Source: Rhabdothermincola salaria (lineage in GTDB: Bacteria > Actinomycetota > Acidimicrobiia > Acidimicrobiales > Acidimicrobilacustridaceae). From it: DNA of 64,000 bases. The position numbers and the translations under genes were made by a program. Positions 1 through 10,350 of the stretch are shown piece after piece. Positions within the stretch are counted from its first letter, which is position 1; each line of letters starts with the position of its first letter. The stretch spans positions 186,001 to 250,000 of the forward strand of contig NZ_JAJQXW010000003.1 of assembly GCF_021246445.1 (NCBI RefSeq), in the 5' to 3' direction. Below the pieces are notes generated by a model that saw only the letters and a list, made by a program, of their open reading frames with translations, was not told the DNA's origin and made no database searches.

Positions 1-1001
1 TCGACCAGCTGAAGGCCGAGACCGGCTCGTCGAGCGAGCTGGGCGTCTACATCCAGAGCCCCGACGGCGTCCTGACCGACGAGATGAGCGCCTTCGTGAC
101 CGGCCTGGCGCTCGACACGCTGGAGGGCAACGCCGACACCCTGGTCAACGTGTCGAGCCTGGCCACCACCGTCTTCTACCTGATGGAGGTGCCGGGCGCG
201 TCTCCGCTCCCCCCCACCGGTGAGGACCTCCAGAACGCCTACGCGGTGGCCCCACCCGACATCCAGCAGTCTCTCGTCGCGGACGACGGCAACGCCACCA
301 ACATGGTGTTCCTGGTGGGCCAGTCCTCGCTCGAGATCCGCAAGGACCTCGTCGACGAGCTGAGGGCCACCGTCCAGCCTCCGGCCGGCGCCACCGCCAC
401 CCCCGCCGGGCTGGCGGTGGTCGGGGTCGGCCTGCTCGACAACCTCACCGCCAACCGCCTGCTGCTCACCTGGTTGGCCCTCGGCGGCGTCGCCCTCTGG
501 CTGGTGATCCGCTTCGCCAGCCTGGTCAAGGCGGCCCTGGTGCTGCTACCCGTGCTGCTGGCCGTGGGCCTGGCCGCCACCGTCGTGTGGGCCGCCGGCA
601 TCACGGTGAGCCCGCTGACCACGGTGAGCGGCCCGCTGGTCATCGCCATCTGCACGGAGTTCGCCACGCTCATCTTGTTCCGCCACCTCGAGGAGCGGAG
701 GGCGGGCCACGCCCCCCGAACCGCGGTCGACATCGCCGCGGCCCGCACCGGACGCGCCTTCTTCGCCTCGTCGCTCACCATCGTCGGCGGGTTCGCCGTG
801 CTCCTCGTCTCGCCGCTGCCGCTGCTGCGCGACTTCGGTGCCATCGTGGCCCTCACCGTGGCCATCGCCTTGCTGTCCGCCGTCACGGTGCTGCCACCGG
901 TCCTCATCTGGGCCGACGAGCGCGGTTGGGTGAAGGCCGGGCGCTCGACCGCCACCGATCCCACCGGAGCGGACCGGCGCTCGACCGAGGCGCCCGTCTA
1001 G
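1..1001 (+). CDS. RND/MMPL-family transporter, C-terminal part
   Basis: The reading frame is open from base 3 with no start in view, so the gene begins upstream of the window; the first internal ATG at 84 is not a believable start. About 333 residues remain. A soluble stretch is followed by a cluster of roughly five hydrophobic helices (from about base 440 to 920) with the layout of the second half of an RND permease: a helix after 'LLDNLTANRL', then pairs of helices around 'TEFATLILFRHLEERR' and 'RTGRAFFASSLTIVGGF', and a short charged tail. This resembles the HAE3/MMPL branch, which moves lipids or hydrophobic compounds across the inner membrane using the proton gradient. The substrate cannot be told. 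It ends 96 bases before kgd on the same strand. Confidence 0.75.
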   Translation, partial: DQLKAETGSSSELGVYIQSPDGVLTDEMSAFVTGLALDTLEGNADTLVNVSSLATTVFYLMEVPGASPLPPTGEDLQNAYAVAPPDIQQSLVADDGNATNMVFLVGQSSLEIRKDLVDELRATVQPPAGATATPAGLAVVGVGLLDNLTANRLLLTWLALGGVALWLVIRFASLVKAALVLLPVLLAVGLAATVVWAAGITVSPLTTVSGPLVIAICTEFATLILFRHLEERRAGHAPRTAVDIAAARTGRAFFASSLTIVGGFAVLLVSPLPLLRDFGAIVALTVAIALLSAVTVLPPVLIWADERGWVKAGRSTATDPTGADRRSTEAPV

Positions 1002-1097
1002 TCCACATCGCCAGTGGTGGCCTGGGTCCTCGCGCCCGGCGCCGACCGGCCTTCGCGGGGCGCTCGGCACCCGTCGGCGCGCCGGTAGCATCCACTC

Positions 1098-4000
1098 GTG
1101 GCCGATGACTCCCCCCTGCAGATCGCGGGCCCGAACGCGTGGCTCGTCGACGAGATGTACGAGCAGTACCTCGACAACCCGACCTCGGTGAGCGAGTCCT
1201 GGCAGGACTTCTTCGCCGACTACCGCCCGTCGGGTCCAGCTGGTCGGGCCGCACCGCCCACCCCCGCTCCCGAGGCACCGGCGTCCACTCCGGCCCCCTC
1301 GACTCCCGCCGCCACCACACCGGCCGCCCCGGCAGCCTCGGCTGCCGAGACGAAAGAGGCGCCGGCCGAGGTGCCCGGCCAGCCGCTGCGGGGTGCCGCC
1401 GCCCGCATCGTCACCAACATGGAAGCCAGCCTGGCCGTGCCCACGGCCACCAGCTTCCGTGAGGTGCCGGCGAAGCTCCTCGAGGTCAACCGCAAGATCA
1501 TCAACGGCTACCTCACCCGCACGCGGGGCGGGAAGATCAGCTTCACCCACATCATCGGCTACGCCGTGGTGCGGGCCATCGCCGACACCGTCCCGGTGAT
1601 GAACTCGTCGTACCTCGAAGGCCCCGACGGCAAGCCCCGGGTCGTCCGGCCGGAGCACATCGGCCTCGGCATCGCCGTCGACATCGAAAAGGACGACGGC
1701 AGCCGCACGCTGATGGTGCCCTGCGTCAAGCGCGCCGACACCCTCGACTTCGCCGAGTTCCACGCGGCCTACGAGGAGCTCATCCGCAAGGTGCGGTCCA
1801 ACAAGCTCAGCCCCGACGACTTCTCGGGCGTCACCGTGAGCCTCACCAACCCGGGCACCATCGGCACCGTGCAGTCCGTGCCCCGCCTCATGCCGGGCCA
1901 AGGGCTCATCGTGGGCGTGGGGAGCCTCGACTACCCCACCGAGTTCCAGGGCGCCGACCCCGCCACGCTGGCCGACCTGGGCATGTCCAAGATCATGACG
2001 GTCAGCTCGACCTACGACCACCGCATCATCCAGGGTGCCGAGTCGGGGTTGTTCCTGAAGCGGGTCCACGAGCTGCTCACCGGCGCCGACGACTTCTACG
2101 AGGACGTGTTCCGTGCCCTCGGCGTGCCCTACGAGGCCGTCGACTGGCGCCGCGACGTCAACCCCGTCGACCGCGAAGCGGGCATGCTCGACAAGCAGAT
2201 GCAGGTCCAGCAGCTGGTCAACATGCACCGGGTGCGGGGCCACCTCATCGCCGACCTCGATCCGTTGTCGAGCGAGGAACCCCACCTGCACGCCGAGCTC
2301 GATCCGGCCACCTACGGGCTGACCATCTGGGACCTCGACCGCGAGTTCTTCACCGGCGGCATCGCCGGGCGCACCCGCATGAAGCTCGACGACATGCTGG
2401 GCGTGCTGCGCGACGCCTACTGCCGCACGATCGGCATCGAGTACATGCACATCCAGGATCTGGCCGAGAAGCGCTGGATCCAGGAGCACGTCGAAGGCGT
2501 GTCGGTCGAGCTCACCGTCGACGAGAAGCACCACATCCTGGAGCGACTCAACTCCGCCGAGGCGCTCGAGAAGTTCCTGGCCACCAAGTACCTGGGCCAG
2601 AAGCGCTTCGGGCTCGACGGCGCCGAGGCGACCATCCCGCTCATCGATGCCGTGCTCTCCGAGGCGGCCGACGCCCACATGGTGTCCGCCGTGGTCGGCA
2701 TGGCCCACCGGGGTCGGCTCAACCTCCTGGTGAACATCGTGGGCAAGAGCTACCAGCAGCTCTTCAACGAGTTCGAGGGCAACATCGACCCCGAGTCCAT
2801 CCAGGGCTCGGGCGACGTGAAGTACCACCTGGGCCAGACCGGCAAGTTCGAGAGCCGCCGGGGCAACGCCATCCCCGTCGAGCTGGCCGCCAACCCGTCC
2901 CACCTCGAGGCCGTCGACCCGGTGGTGGTCGGCATGGCCCGGGCCAAGATGGACCTCATCGAGCCGCCGGGCAACTACCCGGTGCTGCCGGTGCTCATCC
3001 ACGGCGACGCCGCGTTCGCCGGCCAGGGCGTGGTCGCCGAGACCCTCAACCTGTCCGACATCAAGGGCTACCGCGTGGGTGGCACCATCCACGTGATCAT
3101 CAACAACCAGCTCGGGTTCACCACGCCGCCCACCGCGGCCCGCTCGTCGGAGTACCCGACCGACGTGGCCAAGATGGTGCAGGCCCCGATCTTCCACGTG
3201 AACGGCGACGACCCCGAGGCGGTGGTGCGGGTGGCCCGTCTGGCCTTCGCCTACCGCCAGGCGTTCCACAAGGACGTCGTCATCGACATGGTCTGCTACC
3301 GGCGCCACGGCCACAACGAGGGCGACGACCCCAGCTACACCCAGCCGCTCATGTACAAGCGCATCGACGCCCGCCGCACGGTGCGCAAGATCTACACCGA
3401 GGCCCTCGTCAAGAAGGGCGACATCTCCCTCGAGGAGGCCGAGGCGGCGCTCGACGACTTCCAACAGCGCCTGCAGAGCGCGCTGGACGAGACGCGGTCC
3501 CAGGCGCCCCCGCAGGCGATGGCCAAGGCCCCCGAGCGCACGTACATGGGGGTTCGCCCCCAGGTCGACACCGGGATCTCCCAGGAGGCGCTCGACGAGA
3601 TCTTCGCCGCCCTCGATCGAGTGCCCGAGGGGTTCACCGTCCACCCGAAGCTGGCCAAGCAGTTCGAGACCCGCCGCAAGATGTACACCGAGGACGGCGA
3701 GGTCGACTGGGCCCTCGGCGAGGCGTTCGCCTTCGGTTCGTTGCTCCACGAGGGCACCTCCGTCCGGGTCGCCGGCGAGGACAGCCGACGCGGCACGTTC
3801 TCGCACCGTCACGCCGTGCTGGTCGACTACGAGAACGGCGGCGAGATCACGCCGCTCGACGGCGCGGCGCGCGACGGCGCCAAGTTCTGGATCTACGACT
3901 CGCTGCTCTCGGAGTTCGCCGCCCTCGGGTTCGAGTACGGCTACGCCGTCGAGAACAAGGACGCGCTGGTCGTCTGGGAAGCCCAGTTCGGCGACTTCAT

Positions 4001-4730
4001 GAACGGCGCCCAGGTCATCATCGACCAGTTCATCGTCGCCGCCGAGGACAAGTGGGACCAGACCGCCGGCTTGGTCATGCTGTTGCCCCACGGCTACGAG
4101 GGGCAGGGCCCCGAGCACTCCTCGGCTCGCATCGAGCGCTTCCTCACCCTCTCGGCGGGCGACAACATCCAGGTCTGCAACGCCACCACCGCGGCCCAGT
4201 TCTTCCATCTGCTGCGGCGTCAGATGCACCGAGAGGTGCGCAAGCCGCTGATCGTGTTCACCCCCAAGTCGCTGCTGCGGGCCAAGGCCTCTCGTTCACC
4301 GGTGTCGGAGCTGGTGACGGGCTCGTTCCAGGAGGTCATCGACGATCCGGGGATCACCGACCCTGCCGCCGTGCGACGGGTGGTCTTCGCCTCGGGCAAG
4401 GTGGCCGTCGAGGCCCAGCACGAGCGCGACCAGCGCGGCGCGCCGGTCGCCATCGCCCGCGTCGAGCAGCTCTACCCCTGGCCCTTCGAGGCGGTCGCCG
4501 GGGTGCTCGCCCGCTACCCCAACGCCCACGAGCTGTGGTGGCTGCAGGAGGAGCCCGAGAACATGGGGGCCTGGAACCACATCAAGGGCCACCTGTACGA
4601 GGCGCATGACGACACCCACTCGGTCCACCGCGTGAGCAGGCCGGAGTCGGGCAGCCCGGCCACCGGCGTCCTCGCCATCCACCAGGCCGAGGTCCGCGAG
4701 CTCTGGGACCACACCTTCCGCGACCTCTGA
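1098..4730 (+). CDS. kgd: Multifunctional 2-oxoglutarate decarboxylase/dehydrogenase E1-E2
   Basis: A 1210-residue thiamine-diphosphate enzyme of the TCA cycle, close in length to mycobacterial Kgd. Order of parts: a short N-terminal E1 helix ('NAWLVDEMYEQYLDNP'), an Ala/Pro-rich linker (about 45-95), an E2-type acyltransferase domain (about 97-340) ending in the catalytic 'DHRIIQG' motif near residue 307, then the full E1 part with 'GMAHRGRLNLL' and the metal/ThDP motif 'GDAAFAGQG' near 636. There is no lipoyl domain, as in other actinobacterial Kgd proteins, where lipoate is supplied by a separate E2. Family knowledge: it decarboxylates 2-oxoglutarate and passes on a succinyl group, and is usually controlled by the FHA protein GarA; no garA is in the window. 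The start is GTG at 1098. Confidence 0.95.
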   Translation: MADDSPLQIAGPNAWLVDEMYEQYLDNPTSVSESWQDFFADYRPSGPAGRAAPPTPAPEAPASTPAPSTPAATTPAAPAASAAETKEAPAEVPGQPLRGAAARIVTNMEASLAVPTATSFREVPAKLLEVNRKIINGYLTRTRGGKISFTHIIGYAVVRAIADTVPVMNSSYLEGPDGKPRVVRPEHIGLGIAVDIEKDDGSRTLMVPCVKRADTLDFAEFHAAYEELIRKVRSNKLSPDDFSGVTVSLTNPGTIGTVQSVPRLMPGQGLIVGVGSLDYPTEFQGADPATLADLGMSKIMTVSSTYDHRIIQGAESGLFLKRVHELLTGADDFYEDVFRALGVPYEAVDWRRDVNPVDREAGMLDKQMQVQQLVNMHRVRGHLIADLDPLSSEEPHLHAELDPATYGLTIWDLDREFFTGGIAGRTRMKLDDMLGVLRDAYCRTIGIEYMHIQDLAEKRWIQEHVEGVSVELTVDEKHHILERLNSAEALEKFLATKYLGQKRFGLDGAEATIPLIDAVLSEAADAHMVSAVVGMAHRGRLNLLVNIVGKSYQQLFNEFEGNIDPESIQGSGDVKYHLGQTGKFESRRGNAIPVELAANPSHLEAVDPVVVGMARAKMDLIEPPGNYPVLPVLIHGDAAFAGQGVVAETLNLSDIKGYRVGGTIHVIINNQLGFTTPPTAARSSEYPTDVAKMVQAPIFHVNGDDPEAVVRVARLAFAYRQAFHKDVVIDMVCYRRHGHNEGDDPSYTQPLMYKRIDARRTVRKIYTEALVKKGDISLEEAEAALDDFQQRLQSALDETRSQAPPQAMAKAPERTYMGVRPQVDTGISQEALDEIFAALDRVPEGFTVHPKLAKQFETRRKMYTEDGEVDWALGEAFAFGSLLHEGTSVRVAGEDSRRGTFSHRHAVLVDYENGGEITPLDGAARDGAKFWIYDSLLSEFAALGFEYGYAVENKDALVVWEAQFGDFMNGAQVIIDQFIVAAEDKWDQTAGLVMLLPHGYEGQGPEHSSARIERFLTLSAGDNIQVCNATTAAQFFHLLRRQMHREVRKPLIVFTPKSLLRAKASRSPVSELVTGSFQEVIDDPGITDPAAVRRVVFASGKVAVEAQHERDQRGAPVAIARVEQLYPWPFEAVAGVLARYPNAHELWWLQEEPENMGAWNHIKGHLYEAHDDTHSVHRVSRPESGSPATGVLAIHQAEVRELWDHTFRDL

Positions 4731-4739
4731 CGCCAGCGA

Positions 4740-4770
4740 GCCGGCGCCCGGTGGCGGCGGCGGCGCCGGC
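4740..4770. terminator. GC hairpin between convergent kgd and M20 peptidase
   Basis: A perfect 9-base inverted repeat (GCCGGCGCC at 4740-4748 and GGCGCCGGC at 4762-4770) lies in the 63-base gap between two genes that end facing each other. It runs into further GGCGCC copies up to 4790. There is no T-tract, which is common for high-GC actinobacteria, so its role as a bidirectional terminator is inferred. Confidence 0.4.
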
Positions 4771-4793
4771 GCCGGCGCCAGCGCCAGCGGGCG

Positions 4794-6122
4794 TCACGCG
4801 AGCAGGTCGCGGGCCACGGCGTCCCACATCTCGGTCGAGAGCCGCAACGACGTGGTGTCGACGCGCTCGTCGTCGCCGTGGAACATGGCGCCGTAGTCCT
4901 CGAAGGTGAGGTGCTCGCTGAAGAGCCCGAAGCCGTAGGCGGTGGCGCCGGTCCGCCGGAAGAAGCGGGCGTCGGTGGCGCCCACGGTGAGGAACGGCAC
5001 CGTCTCCGAACCGGGGTACCAGCGCTGCGTGAGACGCGAGAGGCTGCGCCACAGGGGGGTGTCGGTGGCCGACGAGCTCGACGGGTCCTCCCGGTCGGGG
5101 ATGAACTCCACCTTGGCCGCCAGGTCGCCCAACGCGGCGTCGAGCTCGGCGTGCACTTCCGCCGCGCCCTGGCCGGGCAGGGTGCGGATGTCGACCTGGA
5201 GCTCGACGGTGTCGGGGATGACGTTGATCTTGGTGCCGCCCTCGATGATCGTGGGGGCGAACGTGGTGTGGGTGCAGGCGTGGAACTGGCGGGCCATCCC
5301 CACCGGGAGCTGAGCCAGGACGTCGTGGATGCCGTCGGGTGACAGCAACGGCTCGGTGATCTCGGGTGGGTAGCCCATGGAGGTGATGAAGCGTCGCCAC
5401 GTGTCGTGGATGACGGTCTCGGGCACGTGCTCGGCGAGGCGACGCACCACCTCGGCCGCGGTGACCAGGGCGTTGTCGGTGCGGTAGGGCTGGGAGCCGT
5501 GGCCCGGCGTCCCCCCGATGCGCAGGGTGCCCCACATCGAGCCCTTCTCGCCGACGATCACCGGGAGCTTGAGCCCGGCCGGGCTCGGCAGGGGGATCCC
5601 GCCCGACTCGGTGATGACGTAGTCGGCGGCCACCGCGTCGAGGTGGTGCTCGACGAGATGCTCGGCCCCGTAGGTTCCCAGGGCCTCCTCGTCGGCGACG
5701 GCCAGGTACACGAGGGTCCCGTCGGGGGTGAAGCCGCGGCGGGCCAACTCCTTGAACGCCACCGCCATGGACGCGGTGAGGTTCAACATGTCGACCGCCC
5801 CCCGGCCCCACACCTCGCCCTCGATGAGCTCACCGCCGAAGGGGTCGTGGCGCCAACGGGCCTCGTTGGCCGGCACCACGTCGGTGTGGCCCATCAACAG
5901 CAGGGTGGGGGCCTCGGGATCACGCCCCTCGATGCGACCCACGAGGCTGGTGCGTCCGGGGCCGGCGGTGTAGCGCTCGAGATCGAGGCCTGGGCCCTCC
6001 AGGTAGTCGGCGAGGAGGCCGGCGCTGCGCTCCTCGTGCCCGGACCCGGCGGTCCCGTCGTTCACGCACCGGTTGCGGATGAGCCCCTGGAGCAGCTCGG
6101 TGCACTCCCCCTCGAGGGCCAT
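4794..6122 (-). CDS. M20 family metallopeptidase/deacylase
   Basis: A 442-residue zinc hydrolase of the M20/ArgE/DapE/carboxypeptidase G2 family. The metal-binding pattern is complete: 'LLMGHTDVVP' gives the first His and an Asp, 'WGRGAVDML' the bridging Asp, 'VADEEALG' the Glu pair, and 'EGGTKINVIPD' marks the dimerisation domain. Family members remove acyl or amino-acid groups from N-acylated amino acids and small peptides in the cytoplasm; the exact substrate cannot be read from the sequence. The frame stays open far upstream, but similarity starts near 'MALEGECTELLQ'. ATG at 6122 was chosen; a GTG at 6137 is an alternative. It stands alone, convergent with kgd and divergent from the NYN ribonuclease gene. 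Confidence 0.85.
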   Translation of the reverse strand: MALEGECTELLQGLIRNRCVNDGTAGSGHEERSAGLLADYLEGPGLDLERYTAGPGRTSLVGRIEGRDPEAPTLLLMGHTDVVPANEARWRHDPFGGELIEGEVWGRGAVDMLNLTASMAVAFKELARRGFTPDGTLVYLAVADEEALGTYGAEHLVEHHLDAVAADYVITESGGIPLPSPAGLKLPVIVGEKGSMWGTLRIGGTPGHGSQPYRTDNALVTAAEVVRRLAEHVPETVIHDTWRRFITSMGYPPEITEPLLSPDGIHDVLAQLPVGMARQFHACTHTTFAPTIIEGGTKINVIPDTVELQVDIRTLPGQGAAEVHAELDAALGDLAAKVEFIPDREDPSSSSATDTPLWRSLSRLTQRWYPGSETVPFLTVGATDARFFRRTGATAYGFGLFSEHLTFEDYGAMFHGDDERVDTTSLRLSTEMWDAVARDLLA

Positions 6123-6342
6123 CGTCGTGGCGTCCACCCTCGGCAGCGTAGGCTGAGCGGGACAGACACACCGTGGAGTCGCCCCGAACCTCCCGACCGT
6201 GACGTCGCCGCGACCGCCCCGTCCAGGGTCGGTGCGCAGCGCCGTCGGGTCGGATCCGGGTTGGTGCCCTCGACGGTCCGCCCCTCCGGGGCCCCACCGC
6301 TTCCGCCTCTGGGCGGAGAACACAGAAGAGCCGACAACCCAC

Positions 6343-7803
6343 ATGATCCGATCCCACGTGGTCGTCGATGGATCGAACATCGCGACCGAGGGGCGCACCA
6401 GCCCCAGCCTGCGCCAGCTGGACGACGCAGTGAAGGCTTTCCTCGACGAGCACGCCGTCGAGACCCTGACGGTCGTCGTCGACGCCACCTTCCCCAACCG
6501 CATCGAGCCATCCGAGCGCGCCGAGTACGAAGAGGCGATCCTCGCCGGCGAGCTGGTGACGCCCCCCGCGGGGGCCATCGGCCGAGGCGATGCCTTCATC
6601 CTGCAGATCGCCGAGAAGGTCGGGGCCACGGTCCTGTCCAACGACTCCTTCCAGGAGCTGCACCCCGCCCATCCCTGGGTGTTCGACGAGGGTCGCCTGA
6701 TCGGCGGCAAACCGGTGCCCGGCGTGGGCTGGGTGTTCCTGCTGCGGTCGCCCGTGCGAGGCCCGGTGAGCCGCCGAGCGGTGCGCGAGGCCAAGGACAA
6801 GGACCGACCGCGCGAGAAGAGCGACGACGGCCGGCGGCGCTCGCAGAGCGAAGGCAAGTCCAAGCGCCCCAAGGGCGGCGGCGAGACCAAGACCGCCGGC
6901 GACAGCTCGTCCAAGGACTCGAAGCAGTCCAAGGAGCGGAGGAACCGTCCCGCCAAGAAGCCGGCCGAGCCCCTCAACGAACCCCTTCCCTTCATCGAGT
7001 TCGTGGCCGCCCACCCGATCGGCAGCACCCTCGAGGGCAAGGTCGAGACGTTCTCCTCCCACGGCGCCTACGTCGAGGCCGGCGGCGCCCGCTGCTACGT
7101 GCCTCTCAAGCTGATGGGCGACCCACCGCCGAAGCGGGCTCGTGACCTGATGACCATCGGCGAACGCCGGCTGTTCGCCGTCCACTCCCTCGATACCCCC
7201 CGACGCGGGATCGACCTGGCCATGGTCGACGCTCCGCCGATCAGCTCGCCTCGCCCCGACGACGACGCCGAGACGACGACAGCCCCATCCAGTGAGTCGC
7301 CTCAGCATCGTCCCCCCACGACATCGGACGGGCCGCCGGCCGACTCTGTTTCCGCGGCAACGAAGCCGCGTCGCGGTCGCCGATCGGGGGCACCAACCAC
7401 CACGGACGTTGACGCAGTTGGTACAACTACGCGATCCGATCAACACGCCGAGGAGGCGACGGTGACCCCAGCAGCGAAGAAGGCCCCGGCCAAGAAGGCG
7501 CCCGCGAAGAAGGCACCCGCCAAGAAGACCGCGGCGAAGAAGGCGCCCGCCAAGAAGGCACCCGCCAAGAAGACCGCGGCGAAGAAGGCGCCCGCCAAGA
7601 AGGCACCCGCCAAGAAGACCGCGGCGAAGAAGGCGCCCGCCAAGAAGGCACCCGCCAAGAAGACCGCGGCCAAGAAGGCGCCCGCCAAGAAGGCACCCGC
7701 CAAGAAGACCGCGGCCAAGAAGGCGCCCGCCAAGAAGGCACCCGCCAAGAAGACCGCGGCCAAGAAGGCACCCGCCAAGAAGACGACCTCGCGTCGCCGC
7801 TGA
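6343..7803 (+). CDS. NYN/Zc3h12a-like ribonuclease + S1 domain + histone-H1-like Lys/Ala/Pro tail
   Basis: A 486-residue three-part protein. Residues 1-135 look like the NYN (Zc3h12a/PIN-like) metal-dependent ribonuclease fold: 'VVVDGSNIA' (Asp9), '[12 protein letters not shown]' (Asp83) and '[10 protein letters not shown]' (Asn100-Asp101) match the acidic residues that coordinate Mg. After a charged Lys/Arg/Ser linker (about 145-215) comes an S1/OB-like RNA-binding segment (about 226-296, '[19 protein letters not shown]'). A disordered acidic linker leads to a tail from about 376 built of [15 protein letters not shown] repeats, as in the lysine-rich tails of actinobacterial HupB and histone H1-like proteins. 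It would be a nucleic-acid-binding RNase, perhaps tethered to the nucleoid or ribosome. Function is inferred. Start ATG 6343 sits where the NYN motif begins; upstream in-frame starts precede only low-complexity sequence. Confidence 0.8.
   Translation: MIRSHVVVDGSNIATEGRTSPSLRQLDDAVKAFLDEHAVETLTVVVDATFPNRIEPSERAEYEEAILAGELVTPPAGAIGRGDAFILQIAEKVGATVLSNDSFQELHPAHPWVFDEGRLIGGKPVPGVGWVFLLRSPVRGPVSRRAVREAKDKDRPREKSDDGRRRSQSEGKSKRPKGGGETKTAGDSSSKDSKQSKERRNRPAKKPAEPLNEPLPFIEFVAAHPIGSTLEGKVETFSSHGAYVEAGGARCYVPLKLMGDPPPKRARDLMTIGERRLFAVHSLDTPRRGIDLAMVDAPPISSPRPDDDAETTTAPSSESPQHRPPTTSDGPPADSVSAATKPRRGRRSGAPTTTDVDAVGTTTRSDQHAEEATVTPAAKKAPAKKAPAKKAPAKKTAAKKAPAKKAPAKKTAAKKAPAKKAPAKKTAAKKAPAKKAPAKKTAAKKAPAKKAPAKKTAAKKAPAKKAPAKKTAAKKAPAKKTTSRRR
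7450..7464 (+). promoter_or_regulatory. Strong internal ribosome binding site and in-frame GTG start
   Basis: GAGGAGG (7450-7456) is followed after five bases by GTG (7462-7464) in the same frame as the NYN gene. Translation from here would give a 113-residue protein that is almost entirely the Lys/Ala/Pro repeat tail, that is, a free histone-H1-like protein. It is the best Shine-Dalgarno match in the gene. Seen directly; its use is inferred. Confidence 0.5.
7522..7776 (+). repeat. 45-bp tandem repeat coding for the Lys-rich tail
   Basis: The block starting aagaagaccgcg recurs at exactly 45-base spacing at 7522, 7567, 7612, 7657, 7702 and 7747. That is five full units of 15 codons ([15 protein letters not shown]) and a partial sixth. 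Copies differ only by gcg/gcc and gca/gcg swaps, so they look recently expanded. Copy number is likely to vary between strains. Confidence 0.9.
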
Positions 7804-7823
7804 CCCTCAGCTCCCGTCGTGAT

Positions 7824-7850
7824 CGGTGCCCCGCCCGAGGCGGGGCACCG
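7824..7850 (+). terminator. Hairpin terminator after NYN gene
   Basis: A perfect 12-base stem (CGGTGCCCCGCC and GGCGGGGCACCG) with a 3-base loop lies 21 bases after the stop codon and 53 bases before ettA. No T-run follows. It probably separates the two transcripts. Confidence 0.6.
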
Positions 7851-7903
7851 TCGCGTCCGAGGCCCGTCGGCGGGTCCGCAGGGCCTCGGTAGCCTCGGAA
7901 CCC

Positions 7904-9580
<1,677 letters not shown>

Positions 9581-9586
9581 GCCGTC

Positions 9587-9615
9587 GGCTCCGGGCGGGA
9601 CCGTCCCCCGGAGCC
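9587..9615. terminator. Hairpin between convergent ettA and DinB gene
   Basis: GGCTCCGG...CCGGAGCC arms enclose an inner GGGAC/GTCCC stem, with a 2-base bulge, in the 39-base gap between genes that converge. It is likely a bidirectional terminator. Confidence 0.5.
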
Positions 9616-9619
9616 CGGC

Positions 9620-10288
9620 TCAGGCCTCTCCCAGCGACTCGGTGGGCAACGGTAGGTGGGCGTCGAGCACGGCGAGATACGGCTCCACCTCGCCCTCGTG
9701 AGGCAGGGCGCGCAGCTCGTCGGCGGTGCGGCGGCTGTTGACCGCCCTGGTCACCTCCCACGGAGTGGTGACCAGCACCCACCCGGGCGGGGCGTCGTGG
9801 GACCGCCAGGTCCGCACCCCGCACCGGGCCTCGATGCTCCCGAGACCGGCCGCCTCCAACGGGGCCGTCAGGCCGGCGAGCGTGCGAGGCAGGACCATGT
9901 CCACGTCGAGGGCGTCGTAGTCGGCACGGCCGATGGCGCCCCTCAGGTCGTGCTCGTGCACGGCCAGGTCGTCGAAGAGCAGCCCGGCCCCACCGGACAG
10001 CAGACCTCGCAGGCCCTCGTCGATGCTCGTCCACTCCTCGACGAGGGACGCCAGCGACCGGCCCCGGCGGGCCTCGACCAGGCCGTCGAGCCAGGCCTGG
10101 AGCTCGCCGCCGGGGACGTCGCCCGACGAGAGGGCCGCGGGCAGCCCGCTGCAGTGCGCCACCAGATCCGTGACCGACCAGTCCGGGCAGGCGGGGACGG
10201 TGCGGGCCAACTCGTCCGGATCGCACCCCTCGACCAGCTCGATCATGCGCATCCGCACGCGGTCGTATGCCTCGAACAGATCCCCCAC
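9620..10288 (-). CDS. Maleylpyruvate isomerase/DinB-type mycothiol-dependent enzyme
   Basis: A 222-residue four-helix-bundle protein of the actinobacterial maleylpyruvate isomerase-like family. Tell-tale segments are 'PACPDWSVTDLVAHCSGLP' near the N-terminus and 'FDDLAVHEHDLRGAIG' in the middle, which supply the His/Glu/His metal-site pattern of the DinB fold; a C-terminal segment ('ADELRALPHEGEVEPYL') follows. Family members use mycothiol as a cofactor for isomerisation, detoxification or S-transfer; the substrate is unknown. GTG at 10288 was chosen because AGAGGGG precedes it at good spacing; a GTG at 10336 would run into the promoter region of divergent cysQ. Confidence 0.75.
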   Translation of the reverse strand: MGDLFEAYDRVRMRMIELVEGCDPDELARTVPACPDWSVTDLVAHCSGLPAALSSGDVPGGELQAWLDGLVEARRGRSLASLVEEWTSIDEGLRGLLSGGAGLLFDDLAVHEHDLRGAIGRADYDALDVDMVLPRTLAGLTAPLEAAGLGSIEARCGVRTWRSHDAPPGWVLVTTPWEVTRAVNSRRTADELRALPHEGEVEPYLAVLDAHLPLPTESLGEA

Positions 10289-10350
10289 GACGTCCCCTCT
10301 CGTCACGCCGACCGACCCCCGGTCGTGGACCGGCACCCTAGGGTACGGAG

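Noticed and set aside
546-4229. 1227-residue minus-strand open frame opposite kgd
   Set aside because: It is a mirror of the high-GC kgd codons: low-complexity Val/Leu/Asp/Gly/His/Arg text with no domain, while the plus strand encodes a complete known enzyme.
4740-4790. GGCGCC-rich run as a replication or recombination site
   Set aside because: Simple GC repeat in a short convergent gap, more simply a terminator.
7400-7445. Promoter for a separate H1-like gene (TTGACG near 7408)
   Set aside because: No -10 box at a workable spacing was found, so only an internal translation start is proposed.
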